A DNA stretch of 64,000 nucleotides from Psychrobacter sp. I-STPA6b (GTDB taxonomy: Bacteria; Pseudomonadota; Gammaproteobacteria; Pseudomonadales; Moraxellaceae). The notes under the pieces were generated by a model, which worked only from the letters and a program-made list of their open reading frames with translations, made no database searches and was not told where the DNA came from. Positions 54,951 through 64,000 of the stretch are shown piece by piece. The stretch's first letter is position 1. Every line of letters begins with the position of its first letter. Made by a program: the position numbers and the translations under genes. The stretch is taken from contig NZ_VEWM01000057.1 of NCBI RefSeq assembly GCF_020662265.1, positions 1-64,000 of the forward strand. Reading direction: 5' to 3'.

Positions 54951-55772
54951 ATGCCAAAAAATTTTTTATTCATGGATAAGTATCAGGTTCGTGTACATGT
55001 CCACCCACCACAAATATTTACTCAACCTGACCAACACTACGCTACATTTATTTTTTTAAATGCGTTAGGGTTGTCAATGCGCAGATATATCAAATTTTTT
55101 GATTTACTAACACAGCAAGGACATACCATCATTACCGCAGATTATCCTTGTTGTGGTGAAAACCAACCAAACGTCAGCCGGCAAGTCGACTATAACTATC
55201 AAGACCTGCTTGACGACTTTATTCCCAACTTACTTGCCTATGTTCCAAATAAAACCAATCATAGCACCTATCTAATGGGGCATGATTTAGGTGGACATTT
55301 GGCTACTTTTTATAGTGCTTTACATGATATCCCAATGATTGGTATTGCCACTGGCAACCTACACTACAAAAACTGGCAAGGTATGAAGCGACTCAATATG
55401 CTAAAAGTCATGTTTTTATTTCAAATCCTTGTCAAGATATATGGATACCTGCCTGGATATAAAGTAGGTCTGGGTGATCGTGAAACCAAGGGTTTGATAA
55501 GTAACTGGTGTCAAATGGTATTCACTGGGCGCTATGACTTCCTTAATCAAGCACCGATAAATGGTAAAGGCAAAGGACTGTATCTATGCTTGCAGGGAGA
55601 TACCTATGCACCCTACCATACTAGCGAGCAACTCTCTAAACTCTGTGCAGAAGCAACTCTGACACCTATCACTCTGCCTAGTGATCTTAAAGGCAGCCCT
55701 CATAACGCATGGACACAAAACCCTGCCAGCATTGTTGATACTATTGAAGCTTACTTACAAAAACAAGCGTAG
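54951..55772 (+). CDS. Alpha/beta hydrolase-fold protein
   Basis: A 273-residue protein with the alpha/beta hydrolase fold: a first strand and oxyanion region FIFLNALGLSMRRYIKFFDLL, a DYPCCGENQPN block, then the nucleophile elbow YLMGHDLGGHLATFYSA near residue 115. The elbow has Asp where serine hydrolases have Ser (G-x-D-x-G), as in epoxide hydrolases and haloalkane dehalogenases. A late His (GSPHNAWTQNP, near residue 252) could complete a triad. A strong AAGGAAGAGG site precedes ATG 54951. No signal peptide. The substrate is unknown. It sits alone between the putA upstream region and an AT-rich gap. Confidence 0.8.
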   Translation: MPKNFLFMDKYQVRVHVHPPQIFTQPDQHYATFIFLNALGLSMRRYIKFFDLLTQQGHTIITADYPCCGENQPNVSRQVDYNYQDLLDDFIPNLLAYVPNKTNHSTYLMGHDLGGHLATFYSALHDIPMIGIATGNLHYKNWQGMKRLNMLKVMFLFQILVKIYGYLPGYKVGLGDRETKGLISNWCQMVFTGRYDFLNQAPINGKGKGLYLCLQGDTYAPYHTSEQLSKLCAEATLTPITLPSDLKGSPHNAWTQNPASIVDTIEAYLQKQA

Positions 55773-56226
55773 ATACACAACCAAATACTGACTACTCTCA
55801 TCCAATATATGTTTACATATACATACAAAAAGTTACTTTAATCAAACCAGTTTTAATTATCTTTCCAGTATAAACGCAAACTTTTGTTTATGAAAACCGC
55901 CTCTATATCATACAACCCCTTGAATTTATTAAGATTTTATTAAATGTTTTTATTTAAATAAAAGACAGTAGTTATCAGATACCCAAAAACAATATTTGTC
56001 TAATAAAATGTACTATTTCCTATTAAAACCCTATATTTTCAACATTTTTTTATAACATAAGTTTATACATATGTTTATAATATAGTGTTACCAGACTTAT
56101 ACTGCAACGTAACTGTATAGATTTTTTTCTTATTGCTTAATAACTGTTTGATTTTATAAATTCATACAAATTTTTTTTGACTGATTTTCTTGTTGTTAAT
56201 AACAGTTCTTCTTATCAGTAAGTTAA
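55773..56226. other. AT-rich gap upstream of the Rhs-like locus
   Basis: About 450 bp of very AT-rich DNA with many T and A runs and repeated TTTATACATATG-like strings, but no gene or RNA recognised. In-frame TAA at 56224-56226 marks where the open frame of the toxin gene begins. The sharp change to GC-richer coding DNA suggests the toxin gene's original 5' end was lost here or that the region is a recombination boundary. Confidence 0.5.
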
Positions 56227-57375
56227 ATATTAGGCTATGATATCCGCCAAGTTACCATTGATATTGAGCCAACAGATGAAACACGCCAAGGTAAACCTCG
56301 GCTGATTGTCAATAAATCCAGACATTCATATGATGGTAAGTCACTGATTACTGGATATATCAGTGACTTAAAAGGCGCAGTTGATAGCGTTCAGGTAGGC
56401 TCAGAGCATGTGCCACTCACAGGTGGTGAGTTTGTCACCATTGTTGATACGGCAAAAATTCAACAAAAACGACACCAAAAAGTAGATACCAGCAAACCAA
56501 CCGAAGTGCCAGTGAGCATCTCTCTACAGACCTCTAAAGGGCTGGAAATCCTAAAAACAGCTGTCACTGTAGAAGGAGAAATGCAGGCAGACCAGCTGGT
56601 CAACATTGAAGCCCCCGGTGAGACTCGCTATGCCAAAGATGATAATCAGCCAGAGACACTGACACTCAATGGTGCTAGTATCGACCTAACCGCCTCTGCT
56701 AAAAAAGACCGTGATATTTCAGTGACTGCCCTACGTCGAGTGGATATGCCTGCGCTTGATAACGGGATGGTTAACCTAACAGTTGGTGCGAGTAGCTATC
56801 GTTTTTTACCCCATGGCACTCAGTTTTCTGAAGCGCAAACAGTACAAATCCAGTACAATCCACAAGCTATCCCAGAGGGATTTAGCCCACATGATATCCA
56901 AACTTACTACTTTAATGAAAATGAAAATCGCTGGGTTGCATTAGATAAAATAGAGGTCGATGAGGCAAGTCATACGATTGTATCAACGACAGATCATTTT
57001 ACCGATATGATCAATGCTGTTGCAAAAGCACCTGATATGCCCGAGACTTCTGCCATGACCCCAACCACTTTTAGTGGTATGTCAGCCGCAGATCCAAGTA
57101 GTCAAGTTAATTTAATGCCCGCACCAACGGCTAACTCTCAAGGTAGTGCTAATATCAGCTACCCACTACAGTTGCCTGCTGGGCGACATAATATGACTCC
57201 AAGCCTTGCACTAAATTACAATAGCATGGATAAAAACGGCATGCTAGGAATGGGTTGGCATTTATCACTACCCTCTGTGGGGATTGATACGCGCTGGGGT
57301 GTGCCTCGTTATGATACAGCTCTAGAGACTGAAACCTATACTTTTGCAGGTCAGCAGCTTGCACCTAAGGTGTAA
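56227..57375 (+). pseudogene. Rhs/SpvB-like toxin, N-terminal part without start codon
   Basis: The frame is open from 56227 and looks coding from the first codons (GYDIRQVTIDIEPTDETRQG), yet no ATG, GTG or TTG with a ribosome site starts it; the first GTG is at 56410, inside the domain. It includes beta-sandwich-like segments (VPVSISLQTSKGLEILKTAVTV) and the SpvB/TcdB N-terminal signature near its end: SANISYPLQLPAGRHNMTP, LNYNSMDKNGMLGMGWHLSLP, VGIDTRWGVPRYD. It stops at 57373-57375 (TAA), and the same protein continues in another frame from about 57369. So this is the 5'-truncated, frameshifted first part of the gene at 57426. Confidence 0.75.
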
Positions 57376-57425
57376 CCAGTGATCATGTCACTGCTCGTAT
57401 TATTGCCACTAACCGCCAAGGGCAC

Positions 57426-60400
57426 GTGCGTGTACTATATAACCAAGACCTTGGCTTAGCTGCCAGCAACCATGAGATAACACTATCTAGCGATGTACAA
57501 GTCGGTGAGACTTTGAAGTTTGAGCTCACTTCTGATAGCCGTATAGACTGGACACAAGTGGTATGGAAACCCATTGTCACTTATCAACATACAGATAACA
57601 ACACCATCAACCAAGCACTCAATGACGCAGAAAGTCGTGAAGCTTTCCGCTTTCATGCTGTGCCTAGTATGAGTTTATATCAACACGTCGTGACCCCTAG
57701 TCAAGTACAGCCTTTGGCGACATCTGGTCACGTCACCATTACCCCTCATATTCAGATTGCTGGCAATGTCTCTGGGACACTGACCCTTTCACTAAAAGCT
57801 GGCTCAAACCAAATAGGACAAGTCGCTACTCTACTCAGTAAACAAACTGTCAGTGTGACTCATGGTGCATTATCACAGCCTATCTCAGCACTCACTGCAA
57901 CTGTGCCAACAGGACAGCTACTATACGTTGAAGCAAGCGCAGACAACCTAGCATTAGGGCAGGCTCTTGCCAATAGTCGCTTTACATTAAGTCGCCTTGG
58001 CATCAGTGAACAAAGCTTACCTCTGAGCATATTTGCTGGTGATGATGGCTGGATACTTGGAGCAGGTTATCGAGGCTGGGGACAGTTTGTCTATAACGGA
58101 AATGCACCATGGGGCAGTCAACCTATCGACCCTAGTGTGATAGGTATAACGACTAATCAAGCACAGGATATCGGCCAGATTGATGGTGGTAGTGAAGCAG
58201 GTATTGATGCTGCCAATGAGCACTATAACCCCGCTCATGAACGCTATATTACTATGCTACCCGATGGAGAGCGTCAAGCATTTGTTGGTCTTGACCCTGA
58301 TAATATGGTCAATGCCTTTAGTGTTCGTAGTACTCGCTTTGGGCAAAAATCTGCCAGTGATGCCAGCCCCATTCCCAGTGCTGGAGCAGCAGCCGTTGTC
58401 AAAGTTACCAAATCAAAAACGACAACATATCGTCTCAGTGGTGGTAGTGGTGTCGGTGCAGGTCTGACTCGTAGCAAATCTAGCAGTCATACAGTTAGTG
58501 ACTTTGTAGATATGAATGGGGATGGTTATCCCGATGTCATCGGTGAAAGTAGTATTCAATTTACCGATATGCTAGGACGACTCAGTGAGCAGATGCTCAC
58601 AGGCATCAATAGTCACACAAAAGATCAAAGTCGCTCTGAGAGCATCAATGTGAGTGGTGGCTATATACTACATGAACAACAGCCTATCACTGTTGATGGG
58701 CGTGTATTTGTCATCACGACACCACAAGTTCATAGTAGTGCTGGTGTCAATGGTTCATCTGGTGATGGAACCACTCAAAGCGTCTGGGCAACCGTAGACA
58801 TCAATGGTGATGGATTGGCAGATCGCGTCTATCAAGATGGGCAAGTTGAGCTTAATCTAGGCTATCGTTTTGCTCCAAAAGAAAACTGGGCATACCCGAG
58901 TGCTAGACAACAAAATAACGAAACCCAGAGCCTTGGTGGCAATATCAATCTTGGTGCTTATAGTCTGGCTGCAGGTATCAGCCTTTCAGATACAGAAAAT
59001 ACAGATCAACAAGGGCTATATGATGTCAATGGCGATGGGCTACCCGATGTTGTCAGTAGTGGTAACCCTCTCATGGTACGGCTCAATACAGGTAATGGCT
59101 TTGCCGATGCCATTGCATGGGGTAGTATCAACAAAAAAAATGCCTCTCACTCCCTCTCTGAAAGTGCAGATGTGGCACTGGCAGCATGTATTTTAGTACC
59201 ACCACCGGTGAACATCAAAACGTGTATTAATGGTGGTAAAAATTGGACAAAAGGACTTACTCGACCTACAGGCGCACTACAAGACATCAACGGTGATGGC
59301 TATCCTGATATTACTGAATCTAACAGTAGCCATGAGCTAACCATACGTCCAAGCCAAGTCGGACGTAGTAATCTTTTGGCAGAAATTCATCGTCCGATGG
59401 GTAGTCAAATCAAGCTTGACTATCATCGTGAAGGTAATACTTATGCCATGCCCCCTAGTCGCTGGGTACTTGACCGAATAGAGACCATTGATCGTGTTGC
59501 CAAAAATGGTGGGTATCGTAGCCTCAATACCATTGACTATCAAGATGGCTACTATGACCGCCGCGAGCGAGAATTCTTTGGCTTTGCCACACTTAACATC
59601 CATCAACACGATACACTCAATCACGATGCAGTCTATCGCACACAGAGCCAAGCCTTTAACAACACGCATTATTACTTCAAAGCTCTACCTGTGCGTACGA
59701 CACTTAGTGACGCCAAAGGTAAACTATGGACACAAACAGACAATGACTATCAGCTGCAGCAAGTATGGCATGAGCCAAATCCAAATAATAGCAGTCAGTT
59801 TATTAGCGATAAAGATGCCGCCTTCCCTGCTTTAGTACGTCAAGAAACACGATACTACGAAGGCAGTACACAAGCACAAAAAAACCATGTGCAAACATAT
59901 CAATATGACCACTATGGCAACATCACTAAATATCAAGACTTAGGCGATAACTTGGGTGAAGCAGGCAGTAATGCACTACAAGCTGACATCAGCTACCATG
60001 ACCCCAGTCAATTTAACACCTACATAGCCGGTGTACCCAGCCACATTGTCGTTACAGATATCGACCGTGGTCAGAGCTTACGAGAGCGTAGCACCCAAGT
60101 CAATGCTCAAGGTGATATTACACAAATTACTGCACAGACAGGCGCAGGAAACCCTGCTATTACTAACATCCGCTATAATGACTATGGAAATGTAGCCGCC
60201 TTAATCTCACCAAAGAATGAGCGTGGCGAACGACTAATCCACGGCTATGGTTATGATGACAATACACACAGCTATGTCACCAGTATCGCCGATAGCTATG
60301 GCTATAGCTCAACCAGCCAGTATGACTATAAATGGGGGGCTATTACCCAAAATACAGACATCAACGGTAACACTACGACCTATACTTATGACAGCGTCGG

Positions 60401-63400
60401 ACGCACAGCAACCGTCACTGGACCTAACGAACTACATGACAATGCCCCCTACACCATCGCCATGACTTATGCACCAATGGCGGATGTACCATGGGCAAAA
60501 ACCCAGCACTATGATGCCGCAGGCAAAGTCTCTGGCAGTGATGGCACCCTAGACACCTATACCTTTAGCGACTCACTAGGGCGAGTCATCCAAACCAAAA
60601 AAGATGGCAGTCTCTACACAGGTAAAAACCAAGCCGACACCCCCGTCATGATCATCTCAGGCTATCAATACTTTGATGGACTTGGACGAGTAGACAAAAC
60701 TTACTACCCAACCACAGAGGGCAAAGGTAATGGCAATAATGTCTATAACCCACAACAAGACAGCATTGCGCCTACCACACAACAATATGATGTATTAGAC
60801 AGAGTCACTACCAGCACCTTGCCGGATGGTGCCAGTACCAGCATGAATTATGGCTTTGGCACAGATGGCAATGGTGCTACTCAGTTTGTCACCCAAATGA
60901 CAGATGCCAATGGCATCCAAACCCAAAGCTATAGCGACATTGACGGACGCACCACCACTGTCACTGATGCTAAAGGTAACCAAACCCGCTACAACTATGA
61001 CGCCCTAGGACAAATCCGCCTCGTCGTTGATGCTGCTGGCAACCAAACCAGCAGTGACTACGACATGATGGGACGTCGCACCAGCATCGACAACCCAGAC
61101 ACCGGACTGACCAACTATGGCTATGACCCAGCGGGCAACCTCATCTATGAGCAAACCGCTGAGCTTGCGCCAGAAGGACTATTTATCCGCTACGTCTATG
61201 ACCATAATCGTCTTATCCGTATCACTGACCCCTATAACTCAGGTAAAGAGCGACGCTACCACTATGGCAAACCCGGAGCCGCCTATAACCGAGCAGGACG
61301 CCTCGTACTCGTCGAAGACAGTGCAGGTAGCAGCGAATACTTCTATGACTTTATGGGTAATATCAGCCGAGAGATACGCACCCTAGTCGATACGAATTCA
61401 CAAGTACGCACCTACACCCAAGACACTAACACTGATACATGGGGGCGTGTCCTCTCCATCACCTACCCAGATGGAGAAATCGTCAGCTACCACTACAACG
61501 CAGGTGGCAAACTTAACAACATGGTCGGCTACAAAAAAGGACATAACTACGACTACATCAAACAGCTTGGCTACGATAAATTTGAACAGCGAGTATTCCA
61601 GTGGCACGGTAACAACACCACCAGCTACTATGACTACGACACCCGTAGAAGACTATCACGGCTTAAAGTCAACGCCTATGACGTCTACTTTGGCACCAAA
61701 CGTACCCGTAATCTCATGGATAACCACTATGACTATGACAACACCAATAACATCCTAGCAATACAAAACCAAGCTCCCCTGCCCTCTCGATTCTCACAGC
61801 TAGGTGGCAGTGTAAAACAAACCTTTGATTACAATGATTTGTATCAGTTAACTGGGGCTTATGCTGAGTTTGAATCTAAAAATCGTAAAGACCGCTATAT
61901 GGTTAATATGCAGTATGATGAGATTCATAATATTACTCGTAAAGAGCAAAGCCACCAAACTACTGGAAAAATCATCAATAATTGGCGCAATGTGAATGCG
62001 ACTACTTATAGTCATTTATATGATTATAGTGATAAGCAACCACATGCTGTCAGTAGTATCACAAGCGACAACGAAGCAACGCAACAATATATCTATGATG
62101 CTAATGGACGCCATAGCGACACCGTACGTGAAGGCAAATGGGGCGTACAAACCCCAACTCGCAAACTACACTGGGATGCTTATGGTAATCTAACTAAGAT
62201 TAGTCAGGGGTTGGTCAGTCAGCATTATTATTATGATGCTAAGGGTAATCGTAGTATCAAAAATAATAAGCTTTATCCGTTTGCTTCAACTGTCATCAGT
62301 GGTACTGGCTTTAGTAAACACTACTTTGCTGATGGTCAACGGATTGCTAGTAAGATTGGTAATGCTTTAGAAACACCAATGTTTGGTAGTCAGCCACAGC
62401 AACAAGAGCCTGCTGGTATCAGTGCCCTACCCGATATTAATATGGATCAGGCTCAAGTTAACAGCCATTATGATAAGTTAGTCAAAGAGCGCAGTCATGG
62501 TATTCTAAGCTACCGCCCTAACAAAATTAAAATAGATTTAGGCGATCATAGCAATGCCGAAGACCCAAGAGGCATCGACTATGAAGGACAACAATACTTC
62601 TATCATAAAGACCATATCGGTAGCTCAAGTTATCTGACCGATGACAATGGTGAGGTACATGAGTTCTTTGCATATTTCCCAAGTGGTGAGACGTGGATAG
62701 AGCAATCAGGGGCATTTGGCACTGATTATAAGTTTACTGGTAAGGAGCTGGATAAAGAGACTGGCTTATACTACTTTGGGGCTAGATACTATGACCCAAG
62801 AACGCAAGTTTGGCAGAGTCCTGATCCTATTTTAGGCAGTTATTTGGATGGTCAGGGTAGCCAAGGTGGAGTATTTAATCCTGTTAATCTCAATCTGTAT
62901 GGTTATGTAGGTAATAATCCGGTTAATTTGGTTGATCCGGATGGGAAATGTGCAACTAACAATGGCCAGATAAATTGTTTAAATACAACCCTGCAAAACC
63001 AAAGATCTATTACTGAAGGAATGACTAGTTCATACGAAAATGGCGATTATATAGGTGTTGCTACAGGTTTTGCTTTAGGCACTGCTAATACAGCCAATAT
63101 TGTAATGGCGTTTGTATTTGATGGAGTCATATCTGCACCTTATAATGCTGGTAACAGAATTGGAACAGGTGTTTATGAAAGAGATGCGAGTAAGTATTAT
63201 GACGGCTTGGCTGATCTTGGTATACAGCTCTCATTTGCTAAACTGAGTTCGCCATCTTCTAATACTACAAGATCGGCTGGTAGTATTAGGAATGTTAATC
63301 CTACTAACGGTACACAAAACTGCGTAAATTGTGCTCTTGCAACTGATAGTACCTTAGCCGGTCGTCCCGCTTCAGCTATGCCAGGTAGTAGCACCCCTAT

Positions 63401-63656
63401 AAGAGAATTAGAGAAATATTATGGCAGACATTTCAGCTCAGCTATGGCAAAGTCTAGAATTATTGATAGGATGACAAGAGCAGGAAATGGTTCAAGAGCA
63501 ATTATATATGGATATAGGGGTAATAATACATCGGGTCATGTTTTCAATGCTGTGAATCAAAATGGAACAATAAGATTCTTAGATGGGCAGACAGGTAAAG
63601 AAGCGGTTTTTGAAGGGCAAGGTTATGTTAGTCTACATATGATGTACACAAATTAG
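57426..63656 (+). CDS. Rhs-like polymorphic toxin: FG-GAP and YD repeats, Rhs core, papain-like toxin tip
   Basis: A 2076-residue continuation of the SpvB-like part; coding similarity starts at about 57369 and the GTG at 57426 is only nominal. FG-GAP/VCBS repeats follow: DFVDMNGDGYPDVIG, TVDINGDGLADRV, YDVNGDGLPDVV, LQDINGDGYPDIT. Then come many YD repeats (YQYDHYGNITKY, YTYDSVGRTATVTG, YNYDALGQIRLVVDAAGNQT) and the Rhs core (YHKDHIGSSSYLTDDNGEV, TGLYYFGARYYDPRTQVWQSPDP, NPVNLVDPDGK near 1830). Past DPDGK, about 240 AT-richer residues form the toxin tip: QNCVNCALATD (Cys near 1966), GHVFNAVNQNG (His near 2038) and LDGQTG (Asp near 2053), fitting a papain-fold peptidase or deamidase toxin. An immunity gene follows. 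Confidence 0.85.
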   Translation: MRVLYNQDLGLAASNHEITLSSDVQVGETLKFELTSDSRIDWTQVVWKPIVTYQHTDNNTINQALNDAESREAFRFHAVPSMSLYQHVVTPSQVQPLATSGHVTITPHIQIAGNVSGTLTLSLKAGSNQIGQVATLLSKQTVSVTHGALSQPISALTATVPTGQLLYVEASADNLALGQALANSRFTLSRLGISEQSLPLSIFAGDDGWILGAGYRGWGQFVYNGNAPWGSQPIDPSVIGITTNQAQDIGQIDGGSEAGIDAANEHYNPAHERYITMLPDGERQAFVGLDPDNMVNAFSVRSTRFGQKSASDASPIPSAGAAAVVKVTKSKTTTYRLSGGSGVGAGLTRSKSSSHTVSDFVDMNGDGYPDVIGESSIQFTDMLGRLSEQMLTGINSHTKDQSRSESINVSGGYILHEQQPITVDGRVFVITTPQVHSSAGVNGSSGDGTTQSVWATVDINGDGLADRVYQDGQVELNLGYRFAPKENWAYPSARQQNNETQSLGGNINLGAYSLAAGISLSDTENTDQQGLYDVNGDGLPDVVSSGNPLMVRLNTGNGFADAIAWGSINKKNASHSLSESADVALAACILVPPPVNIKTCINGGKNWTKGLTRPTGALQDINGDGYPDITESNSSHELTIRPSQVGRSNLLAEIHRPMGSQIKLDYHREGNTYAMPPSRWVLDRIETIDRVAKNGGYRSLNTIDYQDGYYDRREREFFGFATLNIHQHDTLNHDAVYRTQSQAFNNTHYYFKALPVRTTLSDAKGKLWTQTDNDYQLQQVWHEPNPNNSSQFISDKDAAFPALVRQETRYYEGSTQAQKNHVQTYQYDHYGNITKYQDLGDNLGEAGSNALQADISYHDPSQFNTYIAGVPSHIVVTDIDRGQSLRERSTQVNAQGDITQITAQTGAGNPAITNIRYNDYGNVAALISPKNERGERLIHGYGYDDNTHSYVTSIADSYGYSSTSQYDYKWGAITQNTDINGNTTTYTYDSVGRTATVTGPNELHDNAPYTIAMTYAPMADVPWAKTQHYDAAGKVSGSDGTLDTYTFSDSLGRVIQTKKDGSLYTGKNQADTPVMIISGYQYFDGLGRVDKTYYPTTEGKGNGNNVYNPQQDSIAPTTQQYDVLDRVTTSTLPDGASTSMNYGFGTDGNGATQFVTQMTDANGIQTQSYSDIDGRTTTVTDAKGNQTRYNYDALGQIRLVVDAAGNQTSSDYDMMGRRTSIDNPDTGLTNYGYDPAGNLIYEQTAELAPEGLFIRYVYDHNRLIRITDPYNSGKERRYHYGKPGAAYNRAGRLVLVEDSAGSSEYFYDFMGNISREIRTLVDTNSQVRTYTQDTNTDTWGRVLSITYPDGEIVSYHYNAGGKLNNMVGYKKGHNYDYIKQLGYDKFEQRVFQWHGNNTTSYYDYDTRRRLSRLKVNAYDVYFGTKRTRNLMDNHYDYDNTNNILAIQNQAPLPSRFSQLGGSVKQTFDYNDLYQLTGAYAEFESKNRKDRYMVNMQYDEIHNITRKEQSHQTTGKIINNWRNVNATTYSHLYDYSDKQPHAVSSITSDNEATQQYIYDANGRHSDTVREGKWGVQTPTRKLHWDAYGNLTKISQGLVSQHYYYDAKGNRSIKNNKLYPFASTVISGTGFSKHYFADGQRIASKIGNALETPMFGSQPQQQEPAGISALPDINMDQAQVNSHYDKLVKERSHGILSYRPNKIKIDLGDHSNAEDPRGIDYEGQQYFYHKDHIGSSSYLTDDNGEVHEFFAYFPSGETWIEQSGAFGTDYKFTGKELDKETGLYYFGARYYDPRTQVWQSPDPILGSYLDGQGSQGGVFNPVNLNLYGYVGNNPVNLVDPDGKCATNNGQINCLNTTLQNQRSITEGMTSSYENGDYIGVATGFALGTANTANIVMAFVFDGVISAPYNAGNRIGTGVYERDASKYYDGLADLGIQLSFAKLSSPSSNTTRSAGSIRNVNPTNGTQNCVNCALATDSTLAGRPASAMPGSSTPIRELEKYYGRHFSSAMAKSRIIDRMTRAGNGSRAIIYGYRGNNTSGHVFNAVNQNGTIRFLDGQTGKEAVFEGQGYVSLHMMYTN

Positions 63657-63682
63657 ACTATAGCTAACACACAATCAAAATG

Positions 63683-63725
63683 GTACAGTTATAGCTTCAA
63701 ATGACTTGATTCATTTGAACTGTAC
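63683..63725 (+). terminator. Hairpin between toxin and immunity genes
   Basis: TTCAAATGA at 63696-63704 pairs perfectly with TCATTTGAA at 63711-63719 over a six-base loop, with outer GTACAG (63683-63688) pairing CTGTAC (63720-63725). No T tract follows, so it may be an attenuator or RNA stability element rather than a terminator. Confidence 0.4.
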
Positions 63726-63796
63726 TAATTATATTTGGATTTGGCTATAGATGTTAATTGATAGTTGTATTAGGGCTTTATTCAAGGAGTTTATAT

Positions 63797-64000
63797 ATGT
63801 TGAGTAAAAATGAAGCATGGGATATCGCAAGAAACCATCTATTGGAAATTGAAAAAGAAATAAAAATTGACTTAGAATTTAGTTCAGATAGTCCAATGAA
63901 AGTTAATTATGGTTACATATTCTCATATAATTCAGCCGAATTTTTTAAGACTAATGATTTTCGAGAAGCTTTAGCAGGAAATGCACCTTTTCTAGTTGAT
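63797..64000 (+). CDS. Imm35-like immunity protein (partial, runs off window)
   Basis: The first 68 codons of a gene with AAGGAG seven bases before ATG 63797. The translation starts MLSKNEAWDIARNHLLEIEK and contains YGYIFSYNSAEFF and LAGNAPFLVD, the pattern of the Imm35 (YrhB-like) immunity family (a wvF-YNS strand and an aGN-P-lVd strand). No signal peptide is present, as expected for a cytoplasmic immunity protein. It directly follows the papain-like toxin tip by 140 bp on the same strand, the standard toxin-immunity order, so it probably neutralises that toxin. The C-terminal part lies beyond the window. Confidence 0.8.
   Translation, partial: MLSKNEAWDIARNHLLEIEKEIKIDLEFSSDSPMKVNYGYIFSYNSAEFFKTNDFREALAGNAPFLVD

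Noticed and set aside
57155..57364. Minus-strand 69-codon frame in the SpvB-like region
   Set aside because: It is antisense to the SpvB signature region and has no start signal or similarity.
1..64000. tRNA, rRNA or riboswitch genes
   Set aside because: I looked for cloverleaf-like or conserved rRNA strings and for known riboswitch cores in the larger gaps and saw none; a covariance-model search would be needed to exclude small RNAs.

Overview
The window looks like chromosome of a gammaproteobacterium in the family Moraxellaceae (Moraxella, Faucicola or Psychrobacter type). This is inferred from the moderate-to-low GC content, protein similarity by eye, the cys gene arrangement and a Moraxellaceae-style small inverted-repeat element. 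No rRNA, tRNA or CRISPR array was seen. The species cannot be fixed without a database search.

Layout. 1-2 kb: the start of a probable sigma-54 gene (minus strand), then allantoicase and ureidoglycolate lyase, two steps of allantoin use. 2-6.4 kb: three stand-alone intein-like Hint proteins, with an AAA-ATPase/DUF1703 protein between the second and third. 6.4-13.5 kb: ordinary metabolic and transport genes (an MdtD-like MFS exporter, a zinc-ribbon hypothetical, a YghU-type glutathione transferase, an SGNH esterase lipoprotein, a 5'-nucleotidase lipoprotein and Ogt). 13.5-28 kb: a sulfate assimilation region. It holds the ABC importer (cysA, cysW, cysT and sulfate-binding protein), a second lipoprotein-type sulfate-binding protein behind ATP sulfurylase, sulfite reductase hemoprotein, DUF934, CysH, a LysE-type exporter and siroheme synthase. 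Together these import sulfate, activate it, reduce it to sulfide and make the siroheme cofactor. Two short tandem-repeat arrays (13 bp and 7 bp units) lie directly upstream of cysH and of the LysE gene.

28-30 kb: a secreted metzincin protease with a serralysin-like C-terminus. 30-43.4 kb: a large co-directional cluster equivalent to the poorly understood E. coli yehI-yehL-yehM-yehP-yehQ locus: two DUF4132 proteins, a MoxR AAA+ ATPase, a DUF5682 protein, a VWA protein and a double-SWIM zinc protein. It is followed directly by sbcD, a small lipoprotein gene and a very glutamine-rich sbcC. This cluster is the best candidate for an under-described system. 49.8-53.7 kb: proline catabolism, with PutA encoded in two pieces: a PRODH-P5CDH protein and a separate protein carrying the C-terminal ALDH-like domain and its conserved terminal motif.

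53.7-64 kb: a gene-poor regulatory stretch, an alpha/beta hydrolase with Asp at the nucleophile position, an AT-rich gap, and a SpvB/FG-GAP/YD-repeat (Rhs-like) polymorphic toxin. The toxin gene lacks a normal 5' end and is frameshifted near 57370, yet it keeps an intact papain-like toxin tip and a following Imm35-like immunity gene that runs off the window.
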